This document shows, one piece after another, positions 1-13,100 of a stretch of DNA of 64,000 nt. Below the pieces are notes generated by a model. It saw nothing but the letters and a program-made list of their open reading frames with translations, was not told the DNA's origin and ran no database searches. The stretch is from positions 1,860,001 to 1,924,000 of the forward strand of contig JANATF010000003.1 in assembly GCA_029449245.1 (NCBI GenBank), written 5' to 3'. The position numbers and the translations under genes were made by a program. Numbering within the stretch: position 1 is the first letter of the stretch; the number at the start of each line of letters is the position of its first letter. This DNA comes from Mortierella alpina (taxonomy: Eukaryota; Mortierellomycota; Mortierellomycetes; Mortierellales; Mortierellaceae).

Positions 1-3000
1 TGCAATTCCTCCATCAGGTCTTCGTTCCTGCGAAGGGCATCCATCTGGAGGGCTCGGGGCTCGGGTGTCACCAGGAGCAGGTGCATCGGCATGTTCTGGA
101 GTTGGTTCTGAAGTTGCTGCTGCTGCAAATGGTGCTGAAGGTGCAATTGTTGCTGCTGCGTGTGCGCATGACCATGGTGGGAGTGGCCACCATTGTTGCT
201 CTGGTGGTTAGATTGGTGCTGATGCTGTTGCTGCTGACCATGATGATGGTGGTGGTGGCTCAGATGGGGTTGGCTGTTGCTAGCCACGAGAGAGGACGTA
301 GAAGCATTATGATGGTTCAAAAACTGGTTCGCAGTGCTGGCATGAGCGTTCGAATGTGCATAGCTACTGCCGGATGGTGGGTAGGAAGGACTGGTGATAT
401 TCATCACTGACTTTGCGCTGTTGGTGGGGGCGTTATTGGGCACCAATGTCGTGCTGCTGATGTTGCTGTTGCTGGTAAACTGAGGAAGAGAGGAGGGAGA
501 CGTAGACAAGTTTGTCGGCATGGATGCGGTGTGTGCAGACATTGATGAGGTATAAATCGAGGATCCTTGTCCAGACAACGATGAGCTTGATGCAAACTGC
601 TGTTGATGTTGTTGTTGCTGCTGCATTCCATGGGATGCGTTACTGTTCCTCCCGCCGTTGGCGTGGCCGGAAATACTGCCATAAGACGATGAGAGCGAGG
701 AGGAAGATGTCATTGAATGAAGCATGGGGCGCAGTGGACTTGATGACAACGTGGATGCATTCATTGACGAAGGCGCAATAAAGCGCGTAGTCGAAGGCGA
801 CGGCGGCAGTAGCAGCGGATTGGGAGCATAATCATCTACCGAGCTCTGTTTTGGTACCGCGAAAAAATAGGGATGTGAGAAAGGCCCCATGTCAGTAATG
901 AGCAATATCCATACAGCAAGCGTCGAAAACGTTATACAGCCAGCTGTAACACGGATCATGTTTGTCCTCAATAGGACTATGATCCCACAAGACCCATCCA
1001 CATCCGGTATGGTTCTGTACTGCGTTCCCATTCTTTCTGTCACACACCAATACGCACCTTCTTTGGCGGGATCATGATCACAGAAAGCCCTCCATTCAGA
1101 TTCGTCATGCTGATACTGCGTCGACGCGGGGAGCTAGCCCTACTGAAGCGGCTGATGTCTGTGAGGTTAGGTTCCGGGACATGTGAGTGCTGCTGCTGCT
1201 GATATCCTGAATGTTGTTGATGCTGACTGTGATGCTGGTAATGACCTTGCAGTGATGGCGACGGTAGTTGGCCCGAAAAAGACCCCGAGTGCTGAGCTTG
1301 TGCTCTGCTGGAGTGGGATCCTGTCTTTGAAAGAGACTCCTGCTCCTGCCTCAGCATGCTGGTGGATCGAATCCTTCTTGCGGAGTTCTCGCTAGATCCA
1401 GCCGACCTCAGTCCTGACCGCGGCAGAGCAGAGCCTGGACTTTGATTGGTACCAGTGGAATTGGCCACGGACGCCGACGAGACTGATGATGTGGATGCTG
1501 AGGAAGAGGAAGAGGACGCCGCATGATGGTTCGGGAGTGAATGCGATGAATAATTCAGCTGACCAAATGTTGGGTCACTGCTAATACTTGACGCTGGTGA
1601 AAGCCCGTCTCTCTCGCTTGCGGTTGACACGCTCCCGCGGTGCACTCTAGTTGAGCCCGACGCTGATGTTGCAGTCGGCGCACTGTCAGCCAAAACGTTT
1701 AGCATCTTCAAGTGAGCAGGCGAATGTCCAAAGGGGGGCAGCCTCTCCTCGCTAATATTGATAGGCTGTATACCCAGAGCCGCTATTCCAGATGAGATGC
1801 CTGCCAATGATCCTGAAAATGATCCAGTAAGGGAGTCGCTGTTACTGCTATGCTCGCCCGAGGGAGCTGCACTCGCTGACGGTGTTGTTCCAGCAGATTC
1901 CATGCCATGGAATGTCGAGCTCCGGACTGCTGCTGCACTGGGCGGTCGTATTGGTAAACTCGGTCGCAAATGAGAGAACCGTTCCGACTGAGAAAAGTCG
2001 AGACTCGCTTTCCTGTGCGGTATGGCTGGAGGCAGATTACTCCGCGCATCTCCCGTACTACGACTCTGCTGCTGTTGATGCTGCTGCTGCTGGAGAGACG
2101 GAGATATTGTTGGTGATGGCCTACGTGATCCGCTGATCCTGGATGTTTCCTTCGAGACGGTTGGTCCATTAGCGTGCGTAGATCCTGAATTTGATCCAGC
2201 GCTTGCGCCAGCAGACGATCCCATGACGGCCACTGGAGGGAAGGCCGGCGAGTTCGGGGTGGAACTTGGTCGCAAGTTGTGAGACTGAGCTCCCTGGTGT
2301 TGATTAGGCAAAACGATCTCATGACTATGGCTGCTCTTATTTCCAGCCTGGCCTTCAGCGTCCTGACTCCCTTGCCTCGGCTGCATGTTGGATAAAATAG
2401 ACGATGGTAACGGGGGTGCCATCGCTCTAGGAGACGTCAGAGGCGAGCTATTCGCGGGGCCACGGTTCAGCAATTGGTGGTTTTGGAAGGGATGGTCAGC
2501 ACTGGATGTTGTACCCATCAGCACTGGAGCCGAAGGTCGCCGATCGAACCTGCTGAAGGAAGGCTTTGCCATATTGAGTCCAAAATGCAAGCGAGCTGAC
2601 TCTGGGTGCCGGTTAGATGCAGAGGAGTGCTGTGGGTATTGTTGTTGCGACTGGTGGTATTGGTCTAGGCTTAAACTGCTGCTATTGTCAGCGGTGGGAA
2701 TAGGCGACTTTGAGGCGAGTCTGGCGTTCGTAGCCTCGTCCAGGTTGGGGATGGTGATGAGAGTGATTGGAGCAGAAAGCATGTGTGGCCCCGGAGAAGA
2801 GAGCAGTGAGTTGGACATCGAAACGTCTTCGTCACTGGCACTCTTTTCCTGCATGAACAATCGCAGTAGGTGATGCGACTCGTGCGAGATGACCGTCTGC
2901 TGAGACTGTCCCATCTTCGTTTTCCCGTTCTTGGGCGAGGCCATTGACGTCTTGGCCTTGATGGTTGGCGACGTGGCCATAGACGAAGAGGATGTACAAG

Positions 3001-5371
3001 CCGCTTCATCATGACGTTGCTGAGACTGCTCGGAATGCTTCCCGCCACGACCCTGAATAACAACCCCGCTATCTTGCATCGAGTGAATTGGGCTTCTAGC
3101 GCCATTGCTATGTTCATGCTTGGAATCCATTGATGGCCTGCTTAAACTCGAAGCTCGGGACGATGCCATGGTAGGGACTGTCTTGGCAGTCTGGGGTTTG
3201 CGTCAGAGAGAAAAGGAGTTTAGTTTGGGAGCTGAGCAACTGCGACTCTGAATGGCTTTGGATCACATACTGCTCACAACGAAAACACTTACATCAAACC
3301 TCCAGTTGTCTGGATCCACGTCCATGTCAAAGCCTTCAAGTTCATGGTCAATGTCGATATCACTATAATACAAGTTCATGAACGTGCCCAGTCTTGTTAG
3401 GACGTTTGCGAAAAACACAGAGATGAAGATTGTTGTTTCCTCATATTTTGTTTTCGCTATGCAGAATAGCCACTATACCTGCTCGTTTCTTCCTTGTTGT
3501 TTTCGGATTCCAACTTGTACTGTTCATATCTTGCCACCAATTCTTTCAGGATCGTGGGCGAGCTCTTGCTGGTGTTCTTGATCCATTTTGACTTTAGTAG
3601 ATCTTCCGCAGACGGCCGCTGTTCGTTGTACATCATAGCCAACAAATGAGATGTCAGTCCTAAATGAAGTACACGTGTGTTACATCTACGGTTACTCATT
3701 ACAATGTCCATACCTCGTTGGGCTCCTCATGTAGACAAAGGGCGACAAACTCCTTCATGGCCGACGTCCACTCGCCCTCCAGCTGCGCAGGCCGAGACAT
3801 TGGGATCAAGGTCACGGCGCGCACGGGATTCTCATTGGCAAAGGGTGGATTCCCTGTAGCGATTTCGTACACCGTGATACCAAAGGACCAGATATCGGCC
3901 TAGACAAAAAAAGATTGCGAGCAACGCAGGATATCAGATCGAGGTTGAGCACAGCACTTATGTTGGCACTGGTATTTGACCCCATGCATGTCGGGGCATC
4001 AAACACCGACGTGTGTAACATCTTTTTTTCTCTTTTTCATTTTGTAGCAGTTACCTTGCAGTCGTAAGTCTGGCCTTCCTTGATCACTTCGGGCGCCATC
4101 CAATACGGGGTGCCTACGAATGAGTTTCGCTTCAAAGAGTTCATTGTGACCTGACCAGCAACACCAAAGTCGCACAATTGCACGCGTCCCTTGTCCGTCA
4201 GCAGAATGTTGGCCGCTGTTGTTGGGGCAGAAACAGGAGGTGGAAGACAGAGCGCATACGCCAAGGAACCAAGCAAGAGCGCACATGACGACGCAGAGGG
4301 TAAACGGGAGGATGAATGGGCATGAAAGGGAGGAACAAATCAAAACGGAGGGGATGGGTGTGCAGAAAGAAACACGCCTTGGGTCAGTAACGAGGACTTC
4401 ATCTTCTTTTTTGTTTGCGCTGTTTTGTTGTTTGGCCCTTTGTCCCTGATAGGATCGTCCCTCGAAGGGATAGAATATCAGGTTTGTCGACAGGCGGGCC
4501 TTGGACATGATCTGATGATGACACGCACCTTTGATGTCTCGATGGATGATACCGTGCTTGTGGAGATACCCTAAGGCTTGGAGCACCTCGCGCGCGATCA
4601 CTGCAATGCATTTTTCGTCTATTCTCACCAATGCTTGCAGCTACATTGTTGAGTGTTTTGTTGAAGAAAGAAACCGCGGAGCATGGGTGAGTGATCAAAG
4701 TGTTTTACCCATGGCGGTCGAAAACCTTGGTGATCGCTCTCATATCACGTAAGAGGTGCGCCCCCATGGCGAAACAGATGTGCATGTCGATTTGAGGCAC
4801 ACCTGGAATAGGTGGGAGGAGGTAGAGCCTTTGTCTGACCATAGCTCGTCGTTCGGTACAATGCAATGTACCTGAGAACGAATATATCCTACAATGGCCT
4901 AGTGAAAGATACTTACAAGTGATCGGATGCTGCCTCCAGCAGCATAGTCCATGACGATCCAGAGCTTAGTGCCGTTCAGGAAGCTGCCATGGTACCGTGT
5001 GATGTTCTGGGAGTCACAGTTCTTGAGCTGCGATAGGGTTCTGATTTCCCGCTGGATGTCGGAGACGTCCTCCTCGTCCGTGTCCAGGTTGAGGACTTTG
5101 ATGGCGACGACCTGCTTTGTTTCATTGTCGATTCTACAGCAGCAGGGGATGTGGCAAGAGGGCACACGGCGGATGTTAGCATGATAGCATGTTACCATCA
5201 GCACTGACCAGGACAGAGACAGTTGGCACTTTGGTGCAATGTGATGTGCAAATGCAAGCAGCAACTGTACCCTTTGTAGACTGCTCCATAGGCGCCTCGG
5301 CCTACAAGCTCCTGTTTTGTAAAGAGTTGACTAGCAAGGATGGTATCCCCGGCGTTCCTTTTGCTCGACAT
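1..5371 (-). CDS. nak1: NAK1/KIC1-type STE20-family (GCK) protein kinase, 3' end beyond window
   Basis: Ser/Thr kinase of the germinal-centre group that acts with the RAM/MOR network in polarity and cell separation (known for yeast Kic1 and fission-yeast Nak1). Exons (minus): 5371-5271, 5133-4917, 4640-4529, 4215-4055, 3899-3714, 3618-3479, 3362-3293, 3190-1058, 845-<1; all phases match. The kinase domain fills about residues 13-270: Gly loop [15 protein letters not shown] Lys46, HRDIK with Asp141, DFG Asp159, then GTPYWMAPE and a [11 protein letters not shown] end like Kic1. A short acidic segment ([20 protein letters not shown]) follows, then about 1000 residues of Ser/Gln/His-rich low complexity. 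I start at ATG 5371; ORF reading upstream has no better ATG. More than 1320 residues are in the window and the frame is still open at base 1. The last intron (1057-846) rests on a GTGCGT donor; without it the protein would stop at 1040. Confidence 0.9.
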
Positions 5372-6073
5372 TGGGAATCCCAAGATGAAGAGTTGCTAGT
5401 CAAAGAAGCGGGGGGGGTGAGAGAGGGACGGGCAAAAGCACGGGGGGGGGGGAGTAGTGTATATAGATGGGCAGCTGGGGTAGGCACAGAAGGGGTTAAG
5501 GATACATGCAACGCACAGAATGGGGAGACTGGGTGGGGGAGAGAGAGAGAGAGACAAGAGAGACAAGAGAGAGTGAGAGAAGAGGAAAGGAATAGTGAAC
5601 AAAAAAAAAGAGAGCGATGGCGAATGCAGGAATGTGGTTATCTGAATGGGGGGTGGGCAAGGAAAAGAGCGAGTGTGTGCGATGTGCGAGTGTGCTATGG
5701 CACTGAATACGGGATTCGGTCTCTGACAGACACAGGACAGGCGATTAACAGAGCAAGGAGGCACACATGGAGAGGAATGGATGCAAAGAAAGAAAGAGTG
5801 AGTGAGAGTGAGAGTGAGCGAGAGAGTGGGTGTGGAGCAATGTGACGAGACGTGAAAGCGGAAAAAAAAGGAAAAGGCGGCGACGCAGAGGCATTTTACC
5901 CATGTCCATTCAGTCAAGTCCAACACATGGTTCGTTTTCTCTTTTCTTTTTCTTTTTATCGCTTCTGTCTCCGTCTGCAGCACACAGTAAGCAGCATATT
6001 TGGGCAAGAGTAGAGGAGGACGAGGGGGAGAGCAAGAAGGCATGGTAGGTCGCGCACCTATTATTGTTCTAGG
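5372..6073. promoter_or_regulatory. Upstream region of the NAK1-like kinase
   Basis: This 0.7 kb separates the kinase start from the cyclin stop. It is dominated by purine tracts on the plus strand, that is, CT-rich sequence on the kinase sense strand, with GA dinucleotide runs around 5530-5585 and 5798-5830. Pyrimidine-rich leaders of this sort are common before fungal start codons. No ORF here looks coding; the long minus-strand frame at 5396-6043 is translated microsatellite. Confidence 0.4.
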
Positions 6074-7779
6074 CTACGAAGGTCGATCCGGGTCAACGCC
6101 ATACACCGGCGTAGCCAGCTTCGCCGGGCTGTTCAGGTACCCGCCGTAGGACGGCGTGCCATTCTCCTGGTATTCACTTCCGGGCTTCGATCCCGGTAGC
6201 ATCTAAGGGGTGCGGCAGCAGCGGAGAGTTGCATCGTATCAGTCCTGCACACATTTGCTGCATGATCGAGCTCACCTGGCTGTGTCAACGCAAATGAAAT
6301 TATTACCTTGTCCAGCGACCGACTGTTCTTGGGCGAGTACTGTGCATACTGGTCAATCATCTCATTAGCTGCATCTATTTGCACAGGTATGTTTCGATCA
6401 ATCTGTTAGTGGTGCTGCTCAAGACTCAACTCTGTTCCTTAAAGCAAAAAAAAGAAAAAAAAAAAAAAAAAAAAAGCTGCAAGCATTGCTCGTCAGTGCT
6501 ACTTACCCAAAATATCCTGGACATCAGGCTCATACAATTCTCTCCAGATATCTCCCAAATTTTCGTTCAGATTGTCCTCCATGTATTTTCCCGCTAGATG
6601 TATTGCTGCCAATGCAATCGTCTTGGCAGGGTAAAGCAGGCAGAGGGTCGTCCTGCAGCTGCATGTCCCAGTAGGGTTAGACACGAGTACGGGAAACAAT
6701 TGACAATTTACAAACCGTCAGGCAAATCAGTACCTATCATTTAAGAACGCCCAAGCGACCTGCTTCAACTTGCGAGCCTCTAATGGAGAGATGACACAGA
6801 AAAGAATGTAGACTGGAAAGTGAGACCCAAGTACTCTCAAAACGTCGCACACCGATTTGCTCGCAAGACATCCTCCGAAGCTGTGAACCCGTACGATCTG
6901 CGTCTTTTGTATAATGGTTGTCCAGGAGCCAGGTTATAATGTTGTATGGGTGATCCACTGTGAGTTCGAAGCAGAGCGTCTCTAGCAACTGCTCCTCTGT
7001 AAAGATGATCGTATCCTTCCATAGGCGATACTCCTAATAGTTTCAAAAATAAAATAAGAAAAGAATTAGCTCCTGCAATACCTCCAGCTCGCAATATAGC
7101 CCTACGAGTCCATGCTAAATGCTCTCTGAACTGCAAAACTTGCCTTTGACTGATCGTCCATTTGCAAATCCTTCTTGGCAGCCTTCTGCGCACAAGTTAG
7201 GATGATATCTCTGAATTTCCGTGTCGACTCTTCTGTTTTTGTGGCGAGATAGATGCACGCTGCACCGACATCCTGTATGTTCGTTCATAAAAACAAAGTC
7301 ATGTTGGTCGGGGAAAGCAGGCTATTAGTGCTTCTATTCGCCAATCCTTCGTACAATATTTGCTGCCAGGGGTGTGTTGAAGATGGCCACTTGCATAAAA
7401 TTTGCACTCCTTCAACGAGTGCCGCATGTAGAACCGGTGAAAGAATAGCGATGCGGTTGCCATCGTCAGCTGTGGCCTAAGCAAAGGTGAGGTATAGAGA
7501 GAAGCAAAGCCATGAATACAGTGATTAGGACAAGAACTTTGTAGCTATGCCTCTTTGCTTTGCCAGGGCAGAAGTTTGCACTAGACAACAGATTGCGCCA
7601 GACAAGGGTACTCACAGCTTGAGCGCCATTCCAACAGCCATAATGAAGGTGACGCCTTTCGCTCGGCACTCCTTCTCATGCTGATAAGAAAGACCGGACA
7701 TCAGCGAAGGTGTCCTGTACAGATCCTCCTTCCTGAAGAGCCATTGATTCTCGGCCGTGCCGTCATTGCTGCTGGTCAT
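6074..7779 (-). CDS. Cyclin K/T-like transcriptional cyclin (Pch1/Ctk2 family)
   Basis: Predicted regulatory subunit of a CDK9/CDK12-type kinase that phosphorylates the RNA polymerase II tail. Exons (minus): 7779-7616, 7476-7395, 7272-7144, 7033-6895, 6779-6734, 6652-6507, 6374-6307, 6202-6074, giving 300 aa. The N-terminus WLFRKEDLYRTPS and the first cyclin box (LFFHRFYMRHSLK, then GAACIYLATKTEE) match the cyclin K/T group, and LETLCFELTVDHPY followed by a second fold (AWAFLNDR, TIALAAIHLAGKY) supports it. Introns 2 and 3 begin with GCAAGT rather than GT; the GT alternatives I tried break the frame or lose conserved residues. The exact member (CTK2, Pch1 or cyclin T) cannot be told by eye. 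The C-terminal 43 residues are unconserved. There is no long His/Ser tail as in animal cyclin T. Confidence 0.85.
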
Positions 7780-8007
7780 CCTGATGAATCTGCAGACGCT
7801 ACAGCTATTATTGTCTGGATTGTGGTGAATGCAAGGCAGCGACTGCTTGACTGGGCACCGAGGAGGAGGCGAAGGGGAGTCGAGAGGCTGGTTGGGATGC
7901 GTAAGACGCGATGGAGGAGAGGAAGGGGCGATGTGCTTGGGACAACAACATGAATCAAAAACCAATGTCAGGCCTCGAGCTTTCGTTTAATAAACACATC
8001 ACGTGTT

Positions 8008-9676
8008 TTATTGCTTCTGTAGCTCCTTTCTTCGTTCTCGTTCACACAAGCATATCCCGCGCTTTATCCGTCGTGCTCCCGGTGCTGTTGTACCCTCAGA
8101 CTCTAAAAAGGTCCGCACCTGCTCACCCATCTGCCTACACTCTTCGCAACAGCAGATCCCGCTCTTGCCTTCTGAATCCACAGGCGAGCACGCTTGACAG
8201 GCAATGATAAGTCTGTGACAGCCGAACCCATCGCATTTAACGTATCGTGCACAGGCCATGCTACATCCTCGACACACTGAGATCAATTGATCGCCGGTTT
8301 CTGCCTTGGTATTTGCTGTGGTATCCTCAAGCCCCAGAGACTGGCGTGCATCGAAAACGTAGTTCTTTCCCAACCAAAGCGAATCATTAGACAGATTCTC
8401 CTGCTTGATCCACTCAAGGTAGTTGTGAATACCTCCATCCAGCATGAGCACCTCCGTTGGTAGACTGCCATCTCCGCTTTGCAATGATTGCCTCAAGTAC
8501 GTTGTGGCCTTTTCACTATTTTTTTTTGAAAAAAAGACAGGAAAGCCAAAGTGATGAGTGCAGCTGATACAACGGTCCTGGCTCCAGACTGAAGGAAGAA
8601 CTGAGTTCTCACCATCGGATGCCGCCAGTGCAGTACGACAATAAAGTCTTTCCAGAAAACTGGTCCTTATTCCTATCGACGTAATCCCGAAAAGACGAAA
8701 ACTTCCTTATTGGTGGCGTGATGGCTCCAGGAAAGCGACCAATATCCGATTCGTAGTAATTCCTAACGTCCAACACAACCACATCGTCTCTGCCGCTCAA
8801 GTCTTTCAGTTTCTGATGGAATTCGCTCGGAGGCAATTTGCCCCGCTTATTCGCAGGGTCCTGATAGACGCTTAGCTCCGGTGCTCCAAGAGGACAAATC
8901 TCCTCGACAACTTTGATAGAGATCGTTTCTGCAAAAACGTGTCGGCAGCCCCCTGTCGGTTTAAAAAAGTTGTGCCTTCTCTTCTCGAGAAGAGCTCTGT
9001 CTGTTTGATCCTGTGCTGTACAGTAAAGATTGAGCACTGCAAAATCAGGATGGTGCGTGAGATGGTCAATGTACTCGACAATGGATTCCGGATGTCCTGA
9101 AAGAGTTGCATTAATTCCTTCTGTTGCTAGCTTGACCTTGCCATAGAGACCGAGTTTGCTCGACCATGACTTGTGAAGCTTGGCAAGGGCCAGCGGATCG
9201 GCGATCGGTAAATAGGCATAGAATAGGATGACAGTCCCGAGCGACGGATCACAGCTGCATGATAGTGAAATAGGGTCACTCTCGTATTTCTCAGCGCGCC
9301 GAGACCTGAACTCCGGGTCCCCTTGCTCCTCTTTAGTGGCGGGTCTCGATCGCATCTTTGACAGCTGCTTGTTGGCTTGCTCTTGCACCTCAACATCATG
9401 GTGGGCAGCGATGTGGCGATACATTTGGGGCGCACTGTCGCAAGTCAGGTCACAGCAGGTCCATGAGCTGTCGCCGGTTCTCCTTTCTCGGAGTAGAGTA
9501 TTTCTAGCCTGATTTGTGGCGGTCTTGAACTGCATCGCTGTCGGGGACGGAGTCGATGTGATCATGTGGGCGGTTTGGCATGGGCTGCAATGATGCTGTG
9601 TATTGATCGCTAAGCCACGCTCATTTACTCCGTGCAAGCTCGAGTGCTCCTTATGATATTTTGCCCGCCAACCCAT
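8008..9676 (-). CDS. TSTD2: Rhodanese-domain protein of the TrhO/TSTD2 (UPF0176) family
   Basis: Two exons (minus): 9676-8613 and 8515-8008, 523 aa. Residues from about 130 onward show the TrhO core: a ferredoxin-like N-terminal domain (FYAYLPI, KLATEGINATLSG) then a rhodanese domain with DVRNYYESDIGRFPGA and the active-site segment SYCTGGIRCEKAT, which spans the intron. In bacteria TrhO hydroxylates U34 of tRNAs; the role of eukaryotic TSTD2 is unsettled, so tRNA modification is inference. An N-terminal C2H2-like finger (CCDLTCDSAPQMYRHIAAHH) and a C-terminal Cys-rich block (CRGC, CARYVKCDGFGCH, CQAC, CCCEECR) suggest bound zinc. I chose ATG 9676 for its G at -3 and +4; ATG 9565 or 9535 remain possible. 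The gene shares a 453-bp upstream region with the ATAD2-like gene. Confidence 0.88.
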
Positions 9677-10129
9677 TCCATTGCGTGCCTGCACTGTTCA
9701 CGGCGAGAGTGAGGACAGACCCCCCATGCCTACATCGCACTAGCCGCCTCTTCACCCTCGACCTTGATATCTCTCTTGACCAACAACACTGCACGCAACC
9801 TGCCATTCATCGCTTCCTGCTGCCCTGCTGCCGAGTCAATCGCCTCGCCTGTCCTACCAACACCGACACTGCGGGCTGAATATCCTAGGACACTCTACGA
9901 TCCCTCCAAAGTAGGTTTTCAGCCGCGGCGCGTCGAAAAGAAGCGACGGATGCCCCCAGGCTGGGACCGAGCTCGACGCGCGCACTCCCCCTCCCCCTCA
10001 AGAGAAGGCTGACCATGCTGACCTGTTTTTTTCTGTGTCCCTGTGTCCCTTTCAAACCCACTCACTTTGCGACAGATCCGCTGAAGGACAACACCCACGC
10101 CCTCCTGCGTGTTCCCTTCCCTTGATCCT
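9677..10129. promoter_or_regulatory. Divergent promoter region, TSTD2-like / ATAD2-like genes
   Basis: The 453 bp between two head-to-head start codons must hold both promoters and leaders. It is C-rich on the plus strand, with pyrimidine stretches before the plus-strand ATG. I see no TATA box or other recognisable operator. Confidence 0.4.
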
Positions 10130-13100
10130 ATGGACCGCGATCAGATGGTAAATTTCCCAACGGGCTGGTCGCCACTAAATTCGTAGATTCTTGCTTGTCA
10201 CATGGACTTAATCCTGCTCTTGCTCCCGTCCACGATAGAGCGAAGGCTCGACGCCATCCGCGAACGACGACACCTTCCCGCTCAAGCGCACCATCTCCAC
10301 CAGCAACAGCGACCCGCGTCTCAGTCCAGGGCTGGCCTCGGCGAGAACGGATGCTGCACCCCTCGAGCACAACTACTTGGACACCGACACGAACGACTCC
10401 AAGCGACGCAAGATCCAAGATCACAGCGACACGACCCTTGGCCAGACCCAGACCCAGACAATGGACGCCAGCAATAGAGTGGCTGGCATCCATCATGGGA
10501 ACACTGCCGTCAGAAGCACCAGGGAATACTCCTTCTCAGACGTACAACAAGATCCACGCACCGCCACCGCCGCCACCACGATCACCGCGATCACAACAAC
10601 CACTGCCCTCTCCATCGAGCGGCCTCCGCTTGATGCCCAGGAGTTTGAGTCTGGACCAAGGACATTGGAGCCGAGACGTTCCGTCAAAAGAGTCAACTAC
10701 GCCGATCCAGAAGATAGCATCGAAGAGGATGAAGACGATCAGATCCTTCAGGAGGATACTCTATCGAGCAGGAGGAGAACCCAGAGCCGAACAAGCCTTC
10801 GATCCAGACCTCCACCGAAACAGAACGCCAGTGAAGACGAAGGAGATGACGACGAACACTCGGACAAGAGTGGCCAAGGAAAACCAGAGCAGGATTCTGC
10901 TGCATTCGGACCACGGACATTGCGTGACCGACGTTCGATCACAGCACCTAAACCCTTCCCCATCGGCAACCCAAATCCACCAGCATCACGCATTAGACGA
11001 CCTGACGGCGGCCGCCGGACTGGAAGGCGCCATTTTGAAGAACCAGATAATGTATATCGCTCAAGCTCACGCTCTTTGGCACCAAAGAGACCCCCACCAA
11101 CACCACGACAGATCACTGAGAACATGAGGATCACACGGGGCATGAGTGGATCGTTAATGGACTCTCCAAATAGTCGGGATGTCACTCCCGACCGACCCAG
11201 CCGTCAGAATGGCAGATCTGGCTCACGCTTTCATCACGGCATCTCCTCGGATGAAGAGCAGGATCTGGATGAAGGAGATGGGCGTCGCGATGAAGATGAG
11301 GAGGATGATGAGGAAATGGAGGAAGGTGAAGCCGATATCGAAGTGGCCTCCAGCTTGAACAACCAGGAGGATAACGGTCTTATTCGCATGACACGACTTC
11401 GAGCTCGGAACCAAGCCCAGCCTGCGATCAGCTCGATTCATTCGTCGCAAAGATCGTCGCGCCCAAAATCTACACATTCTCGTTCTCAACAGGAGGCAGA
11501 TCGTAAATACGACCTGAGGGAGCGACCAAAGAACAGGCCTACATATATTGCGGATAGGCCTATCCCATCACCAACCCGACCTAGAACATCGCGAATGAGT
11601 TCCTACGGTGGACGGGACCCCTTTTCTCGACCACGACAGAACCGCCCTAGCCTGTTTGATGCCCTAAGACGCGCAGGGGTATCTTCGAGTGATGAGCATG
11701 ATATCCCGACCTTCAAAAGACGCTCTGGAACGGCCGAATCCCGCGGCTCCTCCTCAAGGATCCTTCCCATGAATATGCATGAACTCGCAGATTCGAGGCG
11801 GGACGTCATTGCATCGCGGGTCGGGCAACTGGCTGATACTGACCCTCTGGCTGTAGGCAACAGCGTGGATTTCGACAAGGTCGGGGGGTTGGATCATCAT
11901 GTCAAGTCTTTAAAAGAGATGGTCATCCTTCCGCTATTGTACCCAGAGGTCTACTCGCATTTCCAGATGATGCCCCCTCGTGGCGTTCTTTTTCACGGTC
12001 CACCTGGAACAGGAAAGACTCTCCTCGCTCGTGCATTGGCCTCAAGCTGTTCGACCGAAACCCAGAAGGTGGCCTTCTTTATGCGCAAAGGCGCCGATTG
12101 CCTAAGCAAGTGGGTCGGTGAGGCCGAGCGACAGCTCCGTCTCTTATTTGAGGAAGCCAGGGCATGGCAACCTAGTATCATTTTCTTTGATGAGATCGAC
12201 GGCCTATGCCCTGTGCGCTCGAGCAAGCAGGAACAGATTCACGCCTCTATCGTATCAACTATGCTTGCCCTCATGGACGGGTTGGACGGCCGAGGTAAAT
12301 GAGTCTGCAGCGATTTCTTTCCCAGTGTTTAGTTTCCGATGCATAATCTTACGCGTATATGCTGTCTTTGTTGGACTATAGGCCAGGTGATTGTCATTGG
12401 TGCTACGAATCGTATCGACGCCATCGATCCAGCTCTGCGTCGCCCTGGTCGCTTCGATCGTGAGTTCTACTTTCCGCTACCGAACGAGGCTGCTCGCCGA
12501 GCCATTATCGATATCAACACCAATGGGTGGGTACCCGCATTGGATGAGGGCTTTAAAAATGAACTGGCACGGATAACGACGCGGTATTGTGGAGCAGACA
12601 TCAAGGCACTTTGTACTGAGGCTGCTCTAAAAGCCATCCGCCGTCGGTACCCGCAGATCTACGAGAGCAACGAGAAGCTGCAGATTGATGCGTCAACTAT
12701 TGTCGTGGAGGAGATTGACCTGCTAAAATCCGCAAAGTCCCTGACGCCGGCTTCCTATCGTGTCACTGGAGCTACCGCCTCACCATTGCCAATCAACATT
12801 GCGCCACTGCTCAAGGATCAGTTCTCCAGCGTCTGTAAAGCTGTCGACGGGCTATTCTCAGGGGCCAGTAAACATCCCTCCAGAGGGAACAGCCACGATA
12901 ACGACGACGACACAGCATTCCAAGCAATGGGCTATCGTAGCTTTGAAAAGCTCAAGACGTTTCGACCTCGGATGCTTATCGCAGGCGAGCGCGGGATGGG
13001 TCAGCGCTATATTGGACCGGCCCTGTTACATTATCTTGAAGGCTGTACGGTTCAGCAATTCGACCTGGCGGCCTTAATGTCAGAATCCAGCAGAACACCT

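Noticed and set aside
5396-6043. Minus-strand ORF of 215 codons before the kinase gene
   Set aside because: It encodes Ser/Leu/Phe/Pro runs from CT microsatellite sequence and ends before the kinase ATG in another frame; most likely 5' leader.
6211-6306. A 4-nt micro-exon (CCAG) in the last intron of the cyclin gene
   Set aside because: The direct join of 6307 to 6202 is already in phase; a micro-exon would break the frame.
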